A DNA stretch of 60,521 bases, taken from the NCBI GenBank assembly GCA_944389095.1, contig CALXLC010000032.1, forward strand, positions 1 through 60,521, given 5' to 3'. The position numbers and the translations under genes were made by a program. This document shows, one piece after another, positions 17,622 through 26,367 of this stretch (its first letter is position 1; each line of letters starts with the position of its first letter). Below the pieces are notes generated by a model, which was not told the DNA's origin, did no database searches, and saw only the letters and a program-made list of their open reading frames with translations. This stretch comes from an uncultured Alphaproteobacteria bacterium. Lineage in GTDB: Bacteria; Pseudomonadota; Alphaproteobacteria; RF32; CAG-239.

Positions 17622-17665
17622 TAAAAAAACATCAGGCTGCCCCGTTTGATACAAAGACAGCCTGA
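17622..17665 (-). terminator. Intrinsic terminator after the flavin-reductase-like gene
   Basis: TCAGGCTG (17632-17639) and CAGCCTGA (17658-17665) form the stem; on the minus strand it is followed by GTTTTTTT. The rest of 17485-17690 holds nothing recognisable. Confidence 0.8.
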
Positions 17666-17690
17666 ATCTCTTAGCATGCAAAACAACATC

Positions 17691-18527
17691 TTAAGACGAT
17701 GCTTTATCCGGATTGAAATCCTTTTTCTTGAGTTGGGGGCGTGCCGCAGCCGGGGCCTTGGGTTTAATATAAGGACGCCGCTTATCTTTTCCGTTGCCGC
17801 GGAAAGCTTTTTTTCCGAAAGGTCTCTTGGCACCGTTGCCGAAACGTCCGGCCGCGGATTGGCGTTTGGCCGCCGGTTTCCTCTTGCCTGTTTTTATATC
17901 ATGAATCGCTTCTTCCAATTTCAGCATTTCCATAAATTTGGATTTACGCGGTTTTGTTTTGTTTTCTTTGGTTTTGTCCACCGAGAAACCAAAGGCGCCT
18001 AAATCACGTCCCAGCGTATAGTAACGGCCGTGAACATATGCCAGCAGTCCTGCTTTCTCCAAGGCAAGCCTGCCGTCCTCCTCCAAATAACGGTCATCAA
18101 CGTTTACATTGACGATTTCGGCCAAAAACATGTCATGCGTCGGATAAGAGGTAATGGATTTAACTTTGCACTCCAAAGAAATCGGCGCTTTGACCAACAT
18201 GGGCGCTTTCACATGGGAGCAGGGTTCAATTTCCAGCGCCATGTCTTTAAACTTGTCTGTATTCTTTCCGGACTTAACCCCGCAGTAGTCACAGGCTCGC
18301 GCCAGCTCAAGGGTTGAAATATTGATAACGAATTCTCCGGATTCCTTAATTATGTCGTGAGAAAAACGGGACGGACGTACCGAAATATACGTCATCGGCG
18401 GTTCCGAGTTAATAATTCCGGTCCACGCCACGGTCAAAACGTTCGGTTTTTCCATAGTGCCGCATGTAACCATCACCGGCGGCACCGGGGCCAGCATTGT
18501 TCCGGGTTTCCAAGAAATTTTTGCCAT
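17691..18527 (-). CDS. Flavin-reductase-like FMN-binding protein with basic tail
   Basis: Protein of 278 residues. Residues about 1-170 match the flavin-reductase-like split-barrel family: PGTMLAPVPPVMVTCG, NVLTVAWTGIINSEPPM, ISVRPSRFSHDII and GEFVINIST. Such proteins bind FMN and act as NAD(P)H:flavin oxidoreductases or related enzymes. From about residue 205 there is a long basic, low-complexity tail (GKRKPAAKRQSAAGRFGNG, then FGKKAFRGNGKDKRRPY) resembling nucleic-acid-binding tails, which is not usual for the family. The start at 18527 has AGGA upstream; an upstream TTG is possible. Monocistronic between two terminators. Confidence 0.8.
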   Translation of the reverse strand: MAKISWKPGTMLAPVPPVMVTCGTMEKPNVLTVAWTGIINSEPPMTYISVRPSRFSHDIIKESGEFVINISTLELARACDYCGVKSGKNTDKFKDMALEIEPCSHVKAPMLVKAPISLECKVKSITSYPTHDMFLAEIVNVNVDDRYLEEDGRLALEKAGLLAYVHGRYYTLGRDLGAFGFSVDKTKENKTKPRKSKFMEMLKLEEAIHDIKTGKRKPAAKRQSAAGRFGNGAKRPFGKKAFRGNGKDKRRPYIKPKAPAAARPQLKKKDFNPDKASS

Positions 18528-18603
18528 TTTTTTATCCTGCTCCAAATTAAATTTAAATAGAGAATAAACTCAAAAAAATTAATGTGCAAGTGCCGGAAAC
18601 AAA

Positions 18604-18632
18604 AAAATCCTCCGCAGGGCGGAGGATTTTTT
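18604..18632 (-). terminator. Intrinsic terminator of the yajC-secD-secF operon
   Basis: AAATCCTCCGC and GCGGAGGATTT form an 11-bp stem with A/T flanks, just after the secF stop. Confidence 0.85.
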
Positions 18633-18643
18633 ATAAAAACATT

Positions 18644-19582
18644 TTATCCGACATTTCCAAACGGATTAATGTCCTTTTCTTCGCTGGCGGCTCTCAGGTC
18701 AAACAGATTAAGAAAGACCCCCGAAACATAAATCGAAGAATAAGTGCCGATAATAACGCCGGCAACAATCGTAAACGCAAAGCTGCGCAGGGTATCCCCG
18801 CCCCAGATAAGCAGCGCCAGCGCCGCAAACAGAGTGGTGAAACCGGTTAAGATTGTGCGGGATAAAATATCGTTAATGCTTTTGTTCAGCAGGTCATATT
18901 GCGACATCTTTTTGAATTTGCGCAGATTCTCTCTGATACGGTCATAAGTAACAACTTTGTCATTAACCGTATAACCGGCCAGCGTCAGGATTGCCGCCAC
19001 CGTCGTCAGACTAAAGTCAAACTGCAGAAAAGACAGCAAGCCGACCGTAATGACAAGGTCATGAATCAAACCCAGCATGGCGCCGATGGCAAACTGCCAT
19101 TCAAAGCGAAACCAGATATACAGCGAAATCGCCAACACCGCAATAACCGAAGCGATAACGCCGGATTTTTTCAGCTCTCCGCCGACTTGGGGACCGACCA
19201 GTTCCGTCCTGCGATATTCGTAGCTGTCACCCAAAACTTCCTTAATCTGATTAACGGCGGCCATCTGTTCCTGCTCATTAAGCTCTTTGGCCTGAGCGCG
19301 AATCATAATTTCTTCGCCCGTTTCACCGATGCTTTGCAGGTTAACGTCTTCCAGGTCAACTTTATCCAGCTGCTTGCGCAAATCCTCCACATCAATCGGG
19401 GATTCGCTTTTGATTTCCATCAAAATACCGCCGGAAAAATCGATTCCGTAATTGAACCCCTTGACGACAATGCTGATGATTGACAAAGCAATCAACGTCG
19501 CAGAAAAGGCATAAGCTGCTTTTCTGACTTTCATAAAATCAATATTGGTATCCTTGGTTACCCAACTGAAAATTTTTAACAT
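18644..19582 (-). CDS. secF: Protein translocase subunit SecF
   Basis: Inner-membrane component of the SecDF complex, which uses the proton gradient to help pull exported proteins through SecYEG. Length 312 residues. The first helix (RKAAYAFSATLIALSIISIVVKG) is followed by the SecF signature GIDFSGGILMEI. A periplasmic domain and five more helices follow, with DLVITVGLLSFLQFDFSLTTVAAILTLAGY split across two of them, then NDKVVTYDRIRENL. The ATG at 19582 is chosen for GAGGA 8 nt upstream; a TTG at 19597 is less likely. It begins 18 bp after secD and is last in the operon. Confidence 0.95.
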   Translation of the reverse strand: MLKIFSWVTKDTNIDFMKVRKAAYAFSATLIALSIISIVVKGFNYGIDFSGGILMEIKSESPIDVEDLRKQLDKVDLEDVNLQSIGETGEEIMIRAQAKELNEQEQMAAVNQIKEVLGDSYEYRRTELVGPQVGGELKKSGVIASVIAVLAISLYIWFRFEWQFAIGAMLGLIHDLVITVGLLSFLQFDFSLTTVAAILTLAGYTVNDKVVTYDRIRENLRKFKKMSQYDLLNKSINDILSRTILTGFTTLFAALALLIWGGDTLRSFAFTIVAGVIIGTYSSIYVSGVFLNLFDLRAASEEKDINPFGNVG

Positions 19583-19600
19583 TTCAAATATCCTCAAATA

Positions 19601-21145
19601 CTAGATTGGCAGTTTTGTCGGCTTATACTTCATCAGCCAGCTTGTAATAATCAGGCGGGTGACCGTAACCGAAGTAAACATGGAGGTTGCAATACCGACA
19701 GCCAACGTGACGGCAAATCCTCTGACCGGTCCTGAACCGAAATAGAACAGAACAAAAGCAGCAACCAGTGTTGTCAGGTTGGAGTCCAAAATTGTTCCCC
19801 AGGCTTCGGTAAAACCGGCTTCAGCCGCATCTTTGGTCGAGCGTCCGTGTTTAACTTCTTCGCGCATTCTTTCAAAGATAAGCACATTGGCATCAACGGC
19901 CATGCCGATTGTCAGAATGATACCGGCAATTCCGGGCAGTGTCAGCGTTGTACCCATAAAGCTGAGAATGCCCAGCATCAAAAACAGGTTCATAAATACG
20001 GTAACCGTTGTAAACAGACCGAACAAACCGTATGCGGCAACCATAAAGACCACAACGGCCGCCAGACCGATAAGGGAAGCAACAACGCCTTCACGGATGG
20101 AATCCGCGCCCAAACCGGCGCCGACGGTTCTTTCTTCCAGCACCTCAAGCGGGGCGGGAAGTGCGCCGGAACGCAGCAACAAAGCCAAATCATTGGCGGA
20201 CTGGACTGTAAAGTTTCCGCTGATTACGCCGCTTCCGCCCAAAATGGCGCTTTGAATGACCGGGGCGGAAATAACCTCGTTATCCAAAACAATCGCCAGC
20301 CGTTCGCCGATGTTTTCTTTTGTCACCTCGCCGAACTTTTTGCCGCCGAGAGAGTTAAACTTGAAGCTGACTACCGGCTCGCCTTCCTGGAAGGCCGGTT
20401 GTGCGTCAACCAGATTTTCCCCGCTGACCACCGGTTTGCGGCTGATAACGTAATACTCTCCCTCACTGCCTTGAGCCAGCCGTGAGGAGGCCGAAAGTTT
20501 ACCCCGTTTGGCTTCTGCGGCTGTAGAACGGCTGTCCACCAAATGGAAAGACATTTTGGCCGTCTTGCCAAGCAGAGCTTTAACTTCTTCCGGATTTTGC
20601 AACCCAGGCAGCTGAACGGCTATGCGATCGGCGCCCTGACTCTGAATAACCGGTTCTTTGGTGCCCAGCTCGTCAATACGGCGGCGGACGATTTCAATTG
20701 ATTGTTCCACAACCCGCATTTTCAACTTGTTGAGTTCAACTTCGCTGTAAGCGATTTCCAAAGTACCGTCGGCATTTTCTTTAACTTCAATGCCGCTGTC
20801 GATTTTGCGAAACTGATTGGCCGCCTTGCTGCGGGAACCGGAATTTTCGATTTTGACCTTAACGGAACTGTCCCCTGCGGCCAGATTTTGATAACGGATT
20901 CTGTTTTCGCGCAAAATTTGCCGGGCGGCGTCTTCAATAGAGGCCATCCGTTCTTTGATAACATCGTCAATCTTAACCTCCAGCAGCAGATTGGAACCGC
21001 CCTGCAGGTCTAATCCCAGATTAATCGGCTGCCACCATGACGGAAGCTTGTCTTTATTGCTGACCAGATTAGGAATGGCAAAAAAGATACCCAATGCGCA
21101 AATGGCAAGAATTATAATTACTCTTGATTTGGATAATTTATACAT
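19601..21145 (-). CDS. secD: Protein translocase subunit SecD
   Basis: Inner-membrane SecD, 514 residues, partner of SecF. After helix 1 comes the conserved LGLDLQGGSNLLLEV. A periplasmic P1 domain contains RRRIDELGTKEPVIQSQG and QLPGLQNPEEVKALLG. The membrane half begins with AGLGADSIREG and includes TLPGIAGIILTIGMAVDANVL. All expected blocks are present and length is normal. It lies between yajC and secF in the standard order. Confidence 0.96.
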   Translation of the reverse strand: MYKLSKSRVIIILAICALGIFFAIPNLVSNKDKLPSWWQPINLGLDLQGGSNLLLEVKIDDVIKERMASIEDAARQILRENRIRYQNLAAGDSSVKVKIENSGSRSKAANQFRKIDSGIEVKENADGTLEIAYSEVELNKLKMRVVEQSIEIVRRRIDELGTKEPVIQSQGADRIAVQLPGLQNPEEVKALLGKTAKMSFHLVDSRSTAAEAKRGKLSASSRLAQGSEGEYYVISRKPVVSGENLVDAQPAFQEGEPVVSFKFNSLGGKKFGEVTKENIGERLAIVLDNEVISAPVIQSAILGGSGVISGNFTVQSANDLALLLRSGALPAPLEVLEERTVGAGLGADSIREGVVASLIGLAAVVVFMVAAYGLFGLFTTVTVFMNLFLMLGILSFMGTTLTLPGIAGIILTIGMAVDANVLIFERMREEVKHGRSTKDAAEAGFTEAWGTILDSNLTTLVAAFVLFYFGSGPVRGFAVTLAVGIATSMFTSVTVTRLIITSWLMKYKPTKLPI

Positions 21146-21156
21146 TTTAAGGCCTT

Positions 21157-21531
21157 TTATTTTTTTGTCTTAGATTTTGTTTTTGAAGAAGTTTTGTTGT
21201 CATTGACGGCAGCGGCCTCAGGCTGCAGCACGCCGCGAATGGACGCGCGGTCAACTTTGATTTTGACGCCCTCGGCAATTTCGACGGTCAGAAATTCCGG
21301 ATCCGCCGCATCGGCAACCGTTGCCAGAATACCGCCGCCGGTAACGATTTTATCCCCTCTTTTAATGGCGGAAATCATGGCATTATGTTGCTTTGCCCGC
21401 TTAATTTGCGGACGGATAAACAAAAAATAAAAAACGGCAAAAATCGCCAGGGCCTGAAGCAGGGTTGAAGTCAGGCTGACAGCCGGGGCCGCAGCGCCGG
21501 CAGCTTGTGCAAAAGCGGGACTGATAAACAT
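21157..21531 (-). CDS. yajC: Preprotein translocase accessory subunit YajC
   Basis: Small inner-membrane protein of 124 residues associated with SecDF. One transmembrane helix (TLLQALAIFAVFYFLFIRP) is followed by QIKRAKQHNAMISAIKRGDKI and the family block VVTGGG-type ITKV region (seen here as KIVTGGGILATV). The tail is lysine-rich. ATG 21531 is preceded by GGAG. It is the first gene of yajC-secD-secF; about 140 bp separate it from the NlpD-like gene. Confidence 0.93.
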   Translation of the reverse strand: MFISPAFAQAAGAAAPAVSLTSTLLQALAIFAVFYFLFIRPQIKRAKQHNAMISAIKRGDKIVTGGGILATVADAADPEFLTVEIAEGVKIKVDRASIRGVLQPEAAAVNDNKTSSKTKSKTKK

Positions 21532-21673
21532 TTTATTCTCCAAAAAATTAATAACTGTCTGACACTATATATCACGTTCATTTGCTTATATAGGGCAAAT
21601 TTGAATAGTTCACAAGATTTTTTTGCAAAAACGGGCAGATATCGGTATTTATTTCAATTCAAAAACGAAGATT

Positions 21674-22621
21674 TTATTTGAGGTAGCTTTGCGGGTTGAC
21701 GGCCTTTTTGCCGGCGCGTATCTCAAAATGCAGCTGCGGCGTGCTGACGCCGCCGGTGGCGCCGACGGTGGCAATTTTTTCTCCGCGGCGGACTTTTTGG
21801 CCTTTTTTGACCAGCAGGCGGTCATTGTGGGCATAGGCGGTAATCCAGCCGCCGCTGTGTTTAAGCAGAATCAGATTGCCGAACCCGCGCAGTTCGTTGC
21901 CGGCATAAGCAATGGTCCCCGCATCGGCTGCTTTGACGGCGGTGCCGAGGGGGGCCTGAATATTAATACCGTCGTTGTTGCGCCCTTTGGCGATAGGTCC
22001 GAATTTGGAAATAACCCTGCCTTTAACCGGCCAGTCAAATTTGGCGTTCCGCTTTTGAACTTTCGTCGAAGAACTCTGGGCGGTTGTCTTTTTTGCGGAA
22101 GAAGTTGTTTTCTTTTTTGACGAAGACCGGCGGGAGGTCGTCTTTTGAGTCGGTTTGCTGTTGGAAACGTAATGCGTCGGCTGAACGGTGGTAACGACGG
22201 AACCGGGCAAAATAAGTTTTTGGCCGATTTTCAGAGTATATGGCGCGTCAATGTTATTGACGCGGCTGAGTGAACTCATATCTACGTTGTATCTTTTGGA
22301 AATGTTGTAGACCGTATCGCCTTTTTGCACGATATGGTATCTGGCATCGGGAAGCCGGAGCGTCCGGCCGATGGTCAGGGTATAGGGCGGCCGGAGATTG
22401 TTAGTCTCAATCATTTCCCGGATAGGCACGTTATACCGCCGCGAAATGCTGTAAAGGGTATCTCCCTTTTGAACCGTCACATAATCCGGATGCGTGCCGA
22501 AAAAGCCGCTGAGATCATAGCCGAGCAGCCGGATGCGGTCATTTGCGCAGCCGGAAAGCAGGATGACAATCGGGCAGAGCCAGATTAAAAACTTTTTCTT
22601 TAACGTCGGCAAAGCATACAC
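21674..22621 (-). CDS. NlpD-like LysM/LytM lipoprotein
   Basis: Envelope lipoprotein of 315 residues. The lipobox LLSGC places the lipidated Cys at about residue 25. Two LysM peptidoglycan-binding repeats follow (VTVQKGDTLYSISRRYNV and HIVQKGDTVYNISKRYNV). A Ser/Lys/Thr-rich linker leads to a LytM/M23 domain (FGNLILLKHSGGWITAYAH, then LHFEIR). The zinc-binding first His and the Asp of active M23 enzymes are replaced (NDGINI), as in E. coli NlpD. It therefore probably activates cell-separation amidases rather than cutting peptidoglycan itself. Start codon is uncertain (GTG at 22621, or TTG at 22612 with GAGAAG upstream). Confidence 0.85.
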   Translation of the reverse strand: MYALPTLKKKFLIWLCPIVILLSGCANDRIRLLGYDLSGFFGTHPDYVTVQKGDTLYSISRRYNVPIREMIETNNLRPPYTLTIGRTLRLPDARYHIVQKGDTVYNISKRYNVDMSSLSRVNNIDAPYTLKIGQKLILPGSVVTTVQPTHYVSNSKPTQKTTSRRSSSKKKTTSSAKKTTAQSSSTKVQKRNAKFDWPVKGRVISKFGPIAKGRNNDGINIQAPLGTAVKAADAGTIAYAGNELRGFGNLILLKHSGGWITAYAHNDRLLVKKGQKVRRGEKIATVGATGGVSTPQLHFEIRAGKKAVNPQSYLK

Positions 22622-22678
22622 TTCTCAAGTTTACGACTTAATATTGCTTAAGCGTAGCACGCAGTCATTAATATTTTA

Positions 22679-23725
22679 TTACTTGGAGGGGGCTGGCGGC
22701 AATACGACTGTTCCGCGGTTGTCAGAAGAAACCACGCCGTACGTCCGCTGCTTGAGAGCTGTTTTTATATGCCGCCGCAGCCGCGCCCACATTCCGTCAT
22801 AACTGTCGCTGTAGTTTTTGCGGTTGGTATAAGTAATGACCATCATCTGGGCATTGTATTCGTCAACCCGCAGTTTTTTGATTGCGGGAACCGCTTCTGC
22901 AAAAATCTTTTTGGCAATGGCTTCGGCCTTGTCACGGGAGGTGCCGTTCAGAACCATGACGATTTTGGTCTTGTCCACCCGGCCGATGTTGGCATTGGGA
23001 GTCAGGTTGGCAAAACAAACGTCGCTGACCACTTTTAAGAGCTTGTCCGCCGTTTCAAAGTCAATGCCTTTGCTGATAAAATCATAAAGATCCCGCAGTT
23101 CGACGACAATACAGGAAAATTCCTTATTATAGCGTTTTGCCAGCTGAAAGTCGTGCTCAAAACGATCAAGCAGGGCATGCTCGTTGAGCGCGTTTGTAAA
23201 AATATCGCGGTCGTTAAACTGTGACAGGTTTTCCTGCCAGGCCCGGGCTTCAGAGACGTCTTTGCACAAAAAACTGACGCCTTCGCACTCGAGAATTTCA
23301 TCCAAAATCGGTCGTTCGCGGCACAACATCAGCTGTTTTTGCCCGTTGCCTTTTTGCAGCACAATCTGGGTGTTGATGGTGGATTGATTGCGGCACATTT
23401 TGCTCAGCGCAAATTCCAAAGCGTCACGATTCGCTTTTTTGTCTTCCAGCAGAGAGCCGAGAATTGATTTGCCGATAAGTTCGTCAGGCGAATATCCCAA
23501 AATATCCGCTCCCGATTCGCTGATATAGGTAATGATAAATTCTTTATTAATCTTAAAATAGATATCGCCGTTGGTTTTTTGCGGATTGCTTTGTTGCCCG
23601 TCGTTTTCTTTGATGAGTTCTTTAAGGTTGCGGCTGGTCTGTCTGAGCTTGTTTCGCAGGATAAGGCTGTAAATCAGCAGCAAGACGACGGCAAGACTCA
23701 ACACGGCAATTACGGCAATAATCAT
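22679..23725 (-). CDS. Membrane-anchored PAS protein with degenerate GGDEF-like domain
   Basis: Signalling protein of 348 residues. One N-terminal transmembrane helix (residues about 2-22) is followed by a PAS domain (residues about 55-160: YISESGADILGYSPDELIGKSI). A C-terminal domain has the outline of a GGDEF domain, beginning DIFTNALNEHALLDRFEHD. At the active-site turn IGRVDKTKIVMVL replaces the GRxGGDEF consensus, so diguanylate cyclase activity is unlikely. It may sense redox or a ligand through PAS and act as a non-catalytic signalling partner. Divergent from the suf operon. Confidence 0.75.
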   Translation of the reverse strand: MIIAVIAVLSLAVVLLLIYSLILRNKLRQTSRNLKELIKENDGQQSNPQKTNGDIYFKINKEFIITYISESGADILGYSPDELIGKSILGSLLEDKKANRDALEFALSKMCRNQSTINTQIVLQKGNGQKQLMLCRERPILDEILECEGVSFLCKDVSEARAWQENLSQFNDRDIFTNALNEHALLDRFEHDFQLAKRYNKEFSCIVVELRDLYDFISKGIDFETADKLLKVVSDVCFANLTPNANIGRVDKTKIVMVLNGTSRDKAEAIAKKIFAEAVPAIKKLRVDEYNAQMMVITYTNRKNYSDSYDGMWARLRRHIKTALKQRTYGVVSSDNRGTVVLPPAPSK

Positions 23726-23862
23726 AACGGCTCCTTATATAAAAACATTATATCAGCATAAAGGCAAAAAAGCTAAAGATTGGTTAAATAGAGGTTGCAA
23801 TTTACGCAAAAAAAACTTAATTTTGTAAACCGGAAAAGGAAAATAACGATAAGAAAGAGGCC

Positions 23863-25308
23863 ATGGCTGACAAACCACAAATCATAGACGAAAGCGGAGA
23901 TAAATATAAGTACGGATTTGTAACCGACATCAAAGCCGATACGGTGTCCCGCGGTCTTAACGAAGATATTATCCGCCTGATTTCGCAAAAAAAAGGCGAG
24001 CCGGAATGGCTGCTGGAGCGGCGTCTGAAGGCCTTTGAATTTTGGAAGACCATGACCGAACCGTCCTGGGCCAAACTGGTTTATAACAAGATTGATTACC
24101 AAAATCTGTCTTATTATTCCGCTCCCCGCCAAAAAGCGGCGCCCAAAAGCTTGGACGAGGTAAACCCCGAGCTTTTGGAAACTTACGAAAAATTAGGCAT
24201 CCCCTTAAAAGAGCAGGAGGTGCTGGCCGGTGTCGTCGCAGTTGATGCCGTGTTTGATTCCGTTTCTGTCGCCACGACATACCGTGCCAAACTGGCCGAA
24301 AAGGGTATCATTTTTTGTTCAATTTCCGAGGCTGTTAAAGAGCATCCCGAACTGGTGCAAAAATATTTGGGGTCGGTAGTGCCGTATACGGATAATTTCT
24401 TTGCCTGTCTTAATTCGGCGGTGTTTACTGACGGGTCTTTCGTTTATATCCCCAAAGGCGTCCGCTGTCCGATGGAGTTATCGACGTATTTTCGGATTAA
24501 TGCCAAAAACACCGGACAGTTTGAACGGACGCTGATTATCGCCGACGATGACAGTTATGTTTCTTATCTGGAAGGCTGTACGGCGCCGCAGCGGGATGAA
24601 AATCAACTTCATGCCGCCATTGTCGAAATAGTGGTGCTGAACAATGCCGAGGTCAAATATTCAACGGTTCAGAACTGGTATCCCGGAGATAAAGACGGTA
24701 AAGGCGGCGTATATAATTTTGTCACCAAGCGGGCCGCCTGCCGCGGTATAAATGCCAAAGTTTCCTGGACGCAGGTCGAAACCGGTTCGGCCGTCACCTG
24801 GAAATATCCTTCTTGCGTGCTGCAGGGCGATAACTCATCCGGCGAATTTTATTCGGTGGCCATTACCAACAACCGCCAGCAGGCCGATACCGGAACCAAA
24901 ATGATTCATATCGGCAGAAATACCACTTCCAAAATCATCTCCAAGGGGATTTCCGCCGGCTGCTCCAATCAAACATACCGGGGGTTGGTCAAAGTGGCGC
25001 CCGGGGCTTCCGGCGTACGCAATTATTCGCAGTGTGACAGTTTGCTGATTGGGGATTCCTGTGGATCGCACACCGTCCCGTATATCGAAAACCGCAACAA
25101 GACAGCAGTCATCGAACATGAGGCGACTACCTCAAAAATCAGCGACGAGCAGTTGTTTTACTGTCGCCAGCGGGGTATTGGCGAAGAGGAGGCTGTCAGC
25201 CTGATTGTCAACGGTTTTTGCAAAGAGGTGATGCAGCATCTGCCGATGGAATTTGCCATAGAGGCGGCCAAGTTGATTAACATAAGTTTGGAAGGGAGTG
25301 TCGGGTAA
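23863..25308 (+). CDS. sufB: Fe-S cluster scaffold SufB
   Basis: SufB, 481 residues, the scaffold subunit of the SufBC2D complex that assembles Fe-S clusters. Recognised blocks include [57 protein letters not shown] and [19 protein letters not shown]. The C-terminal [15 protein letters not shown] is also typical. It opens the SUF operon; no IscR-type regulator or SufA precedes it within the window. Its stop overlaps the next ATG (TAATG). Confidence 0.96.
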   Translation: MADKPQIIDESGDKYKYGFVTDIKADTVSRGLNEDIIRLISQKKGEPEWLLERRLKAFEFWKTMTEPSWAKLVYNKIDYQNLSYYSAPRQKAAPKSLDEVNPELLETYEKLGIPLKEQEVLAGVVAVDAVFDSVSVATTYRAKLAEKGIIFCSISEAVKEHPELVQKYLGSVVPYTDNFFACLNSAVFTDGSFVYIPKGVRCPMELSTYFRINAKNTGQFERTLIIADDDSYVSYLEGCTAPQRDENQLHAAIVEIVVLNNAEVKYSTVQNWYPGDKDGKGGVYNFVTKRAACRGINAKVSWTQVETGSAVTWKYPSCVLQGDNSSGEFYSVAITNNRQQADTGTKMIHIGRNTTSKIISKGISAGCSNQTYRGLVKVAPGASGVRNYSQCDSLLIGDSCGSHTVPYIENRNKTAVIEHEATTSKISDEQLFYCRQRGIGEEEAVSLIVNGFCKEVMQHLPMEFAIEAAKLINISLEGSVG

Positions 25309-25595
25309 TGATAAATCCGGTTTTGAAGCGGGCTTTGCAAACCTGGGGCGAACAGCCGCAAATGCTGATGGTGGTTGAAGAAATGTCGGAATTGATGAAA
25401 GAAGTTCTGAAAAACATCAACCGCAAAAAAGATAATATTGATGCGATTATTGAAGAAACCGCCGATGTCGAAATCATGCTTGAGCAACTGAAAGAAAATT
25501 ACCGGATTGCCGAAAAAGTTGAAGCTTATAAAGCCCAAAAGATAAAATTGATAGAGCAGCGTTTGAACGACTGGGACAAAACCCACGCCGCATAG
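25308..25595 (+). CDS. MazG-like nucleotide pyrophosphohydrolase
   Basis: All-alpha protein of 95 residues with the metal-binding pattern of the MazG/HisE-type NTP pyrophosphatase fold: VVEEMSELMKEVLK and IIEETADVEIML supply the ExxE and ExxD groups. Family members hydrolyse (d)NTPs, often non-canonical or damaged nucleotides, to monophosphates. It is inserted between sufB and sufC, overlapping the sufB stop by one base, so it is translationally coupled to Fe-S assembly genes. That position is unusual; its substrate is unknown. Confidence 0.75.
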   Translation: MINPVLKRALQTWGEQPQMLMVVEEMSELMKEVLKNINRKKDNIDAIIEETADVEIMLEQLKENYRIAEKVEAYKAQKIKLIEQRLNDWDKTHAA

Positions 25596-25604
25596 GAGAA
25601 GAGA

Positions 25605-26366
25605 ATGAATAAGACACCGTTGTTGGAAATAGAAGATCTGCATGCCCGGGTATGTGACAAAGAAATTATCAAAGGTTTCAGCTTAACGATTAATGAAGGG
25701 GAAGTCCATGCGATAATGGGGCCGAACGGGGCGGGAAAATCAACTTTGTCTTATGTCTTGTGCGGCAAACCCGGATACGAAGTAACCGCGGGTTCAATCC
25801 GCTTCCGCGGTAAAAACCTGCTGTCCATGTCGCCGGAAGAGCGTGCGCGGGAAGGCGTTTTTTTGTGCATGCAATATCCGGTTGAAATTCCCGGCGTTCC
25901 GACGGCTACTTTCTTAAAACATGCCGTAAACGCGATTCGCCAGCATCATTGTCTGCCGGAACTGGATACCATGGAATTTTTGAAAATGGTGCGTGAAGAA
26001 GGTAAAAAGCTGGGCATAGATGCCGAGATGATTAAACGTCCGGTCAATGTCGGCTTCTCGGGCGGCGAAAAAAAACGTCTTGAAACCCTGCAGATGTCGA
26101 TTTTGAAACCGGCCCTTTCAATTTTGGACGAAGCCGATTCCGGCCTGGATATCGACGCCCTTAAAATTGTGGCCGAAGGCGTAAATGCTTTGCGCGACGG
26201 CAGGCGTTCCATGCTTGTCATTACCCACTACCAGCGACTGTTAAATTATATTATTCCGGATTTTGTGCATGTTTTTGCCGAAGGGCATATCGTAAAATCC
26301 GGAGACAAAAACTTGGCCTTGGAATTGGAAGAAAAAGGCTACGCCGAATTTGTGAGAGAAAAATAG
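25605..26366 (+). CDS. sufC: Fe-S assembly ATPase SufC
   Basis: ABC-type ATPase of 253 residues that drives SufBC2D. Walker A MGPNGAGKSTL is near residue 38. The ABC signature is NVGFSGGEKKRLE and Walker B is LSILDEADSGLDID, the SufC-specific form. VITHYQRLLNYI holds the switch histidine. AGGAG precedes the ATG and only 9 bp separate it from the MazG-like gene. It is followed one base later by sufD. Confidence 0.96.
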   Translation: MNKTPLLEIEDLHARVCDKEIIKGFSLTINEGEVHAIMGPNGAGKSTLSYVLCGKPGYEVTAGSIRFRGKNLLSMSPEERAREGVFLCMQYPVEIPGVPTATFLKHAVNAIRQHHCLPELDTMEFLKMVREEGKKLGIDAEMIKRPVNVGFSGGEKKRLETLQMSILKPALSILDEADSGLDIDALKIVAEGVNALRDGRRSMLVITHYQRLLNYIIPDFVHVFAEGHIVKSGDKNLALELEEKGYAEFVREK

Positions 26367-26367
26367 C

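Noticed and set aside
23726..23862. Iron-responsive operator before sufB (TTGC-N7-GCAA)
   Set aside because: A single short palindrome without a recognised consensus; too weak to annotate.
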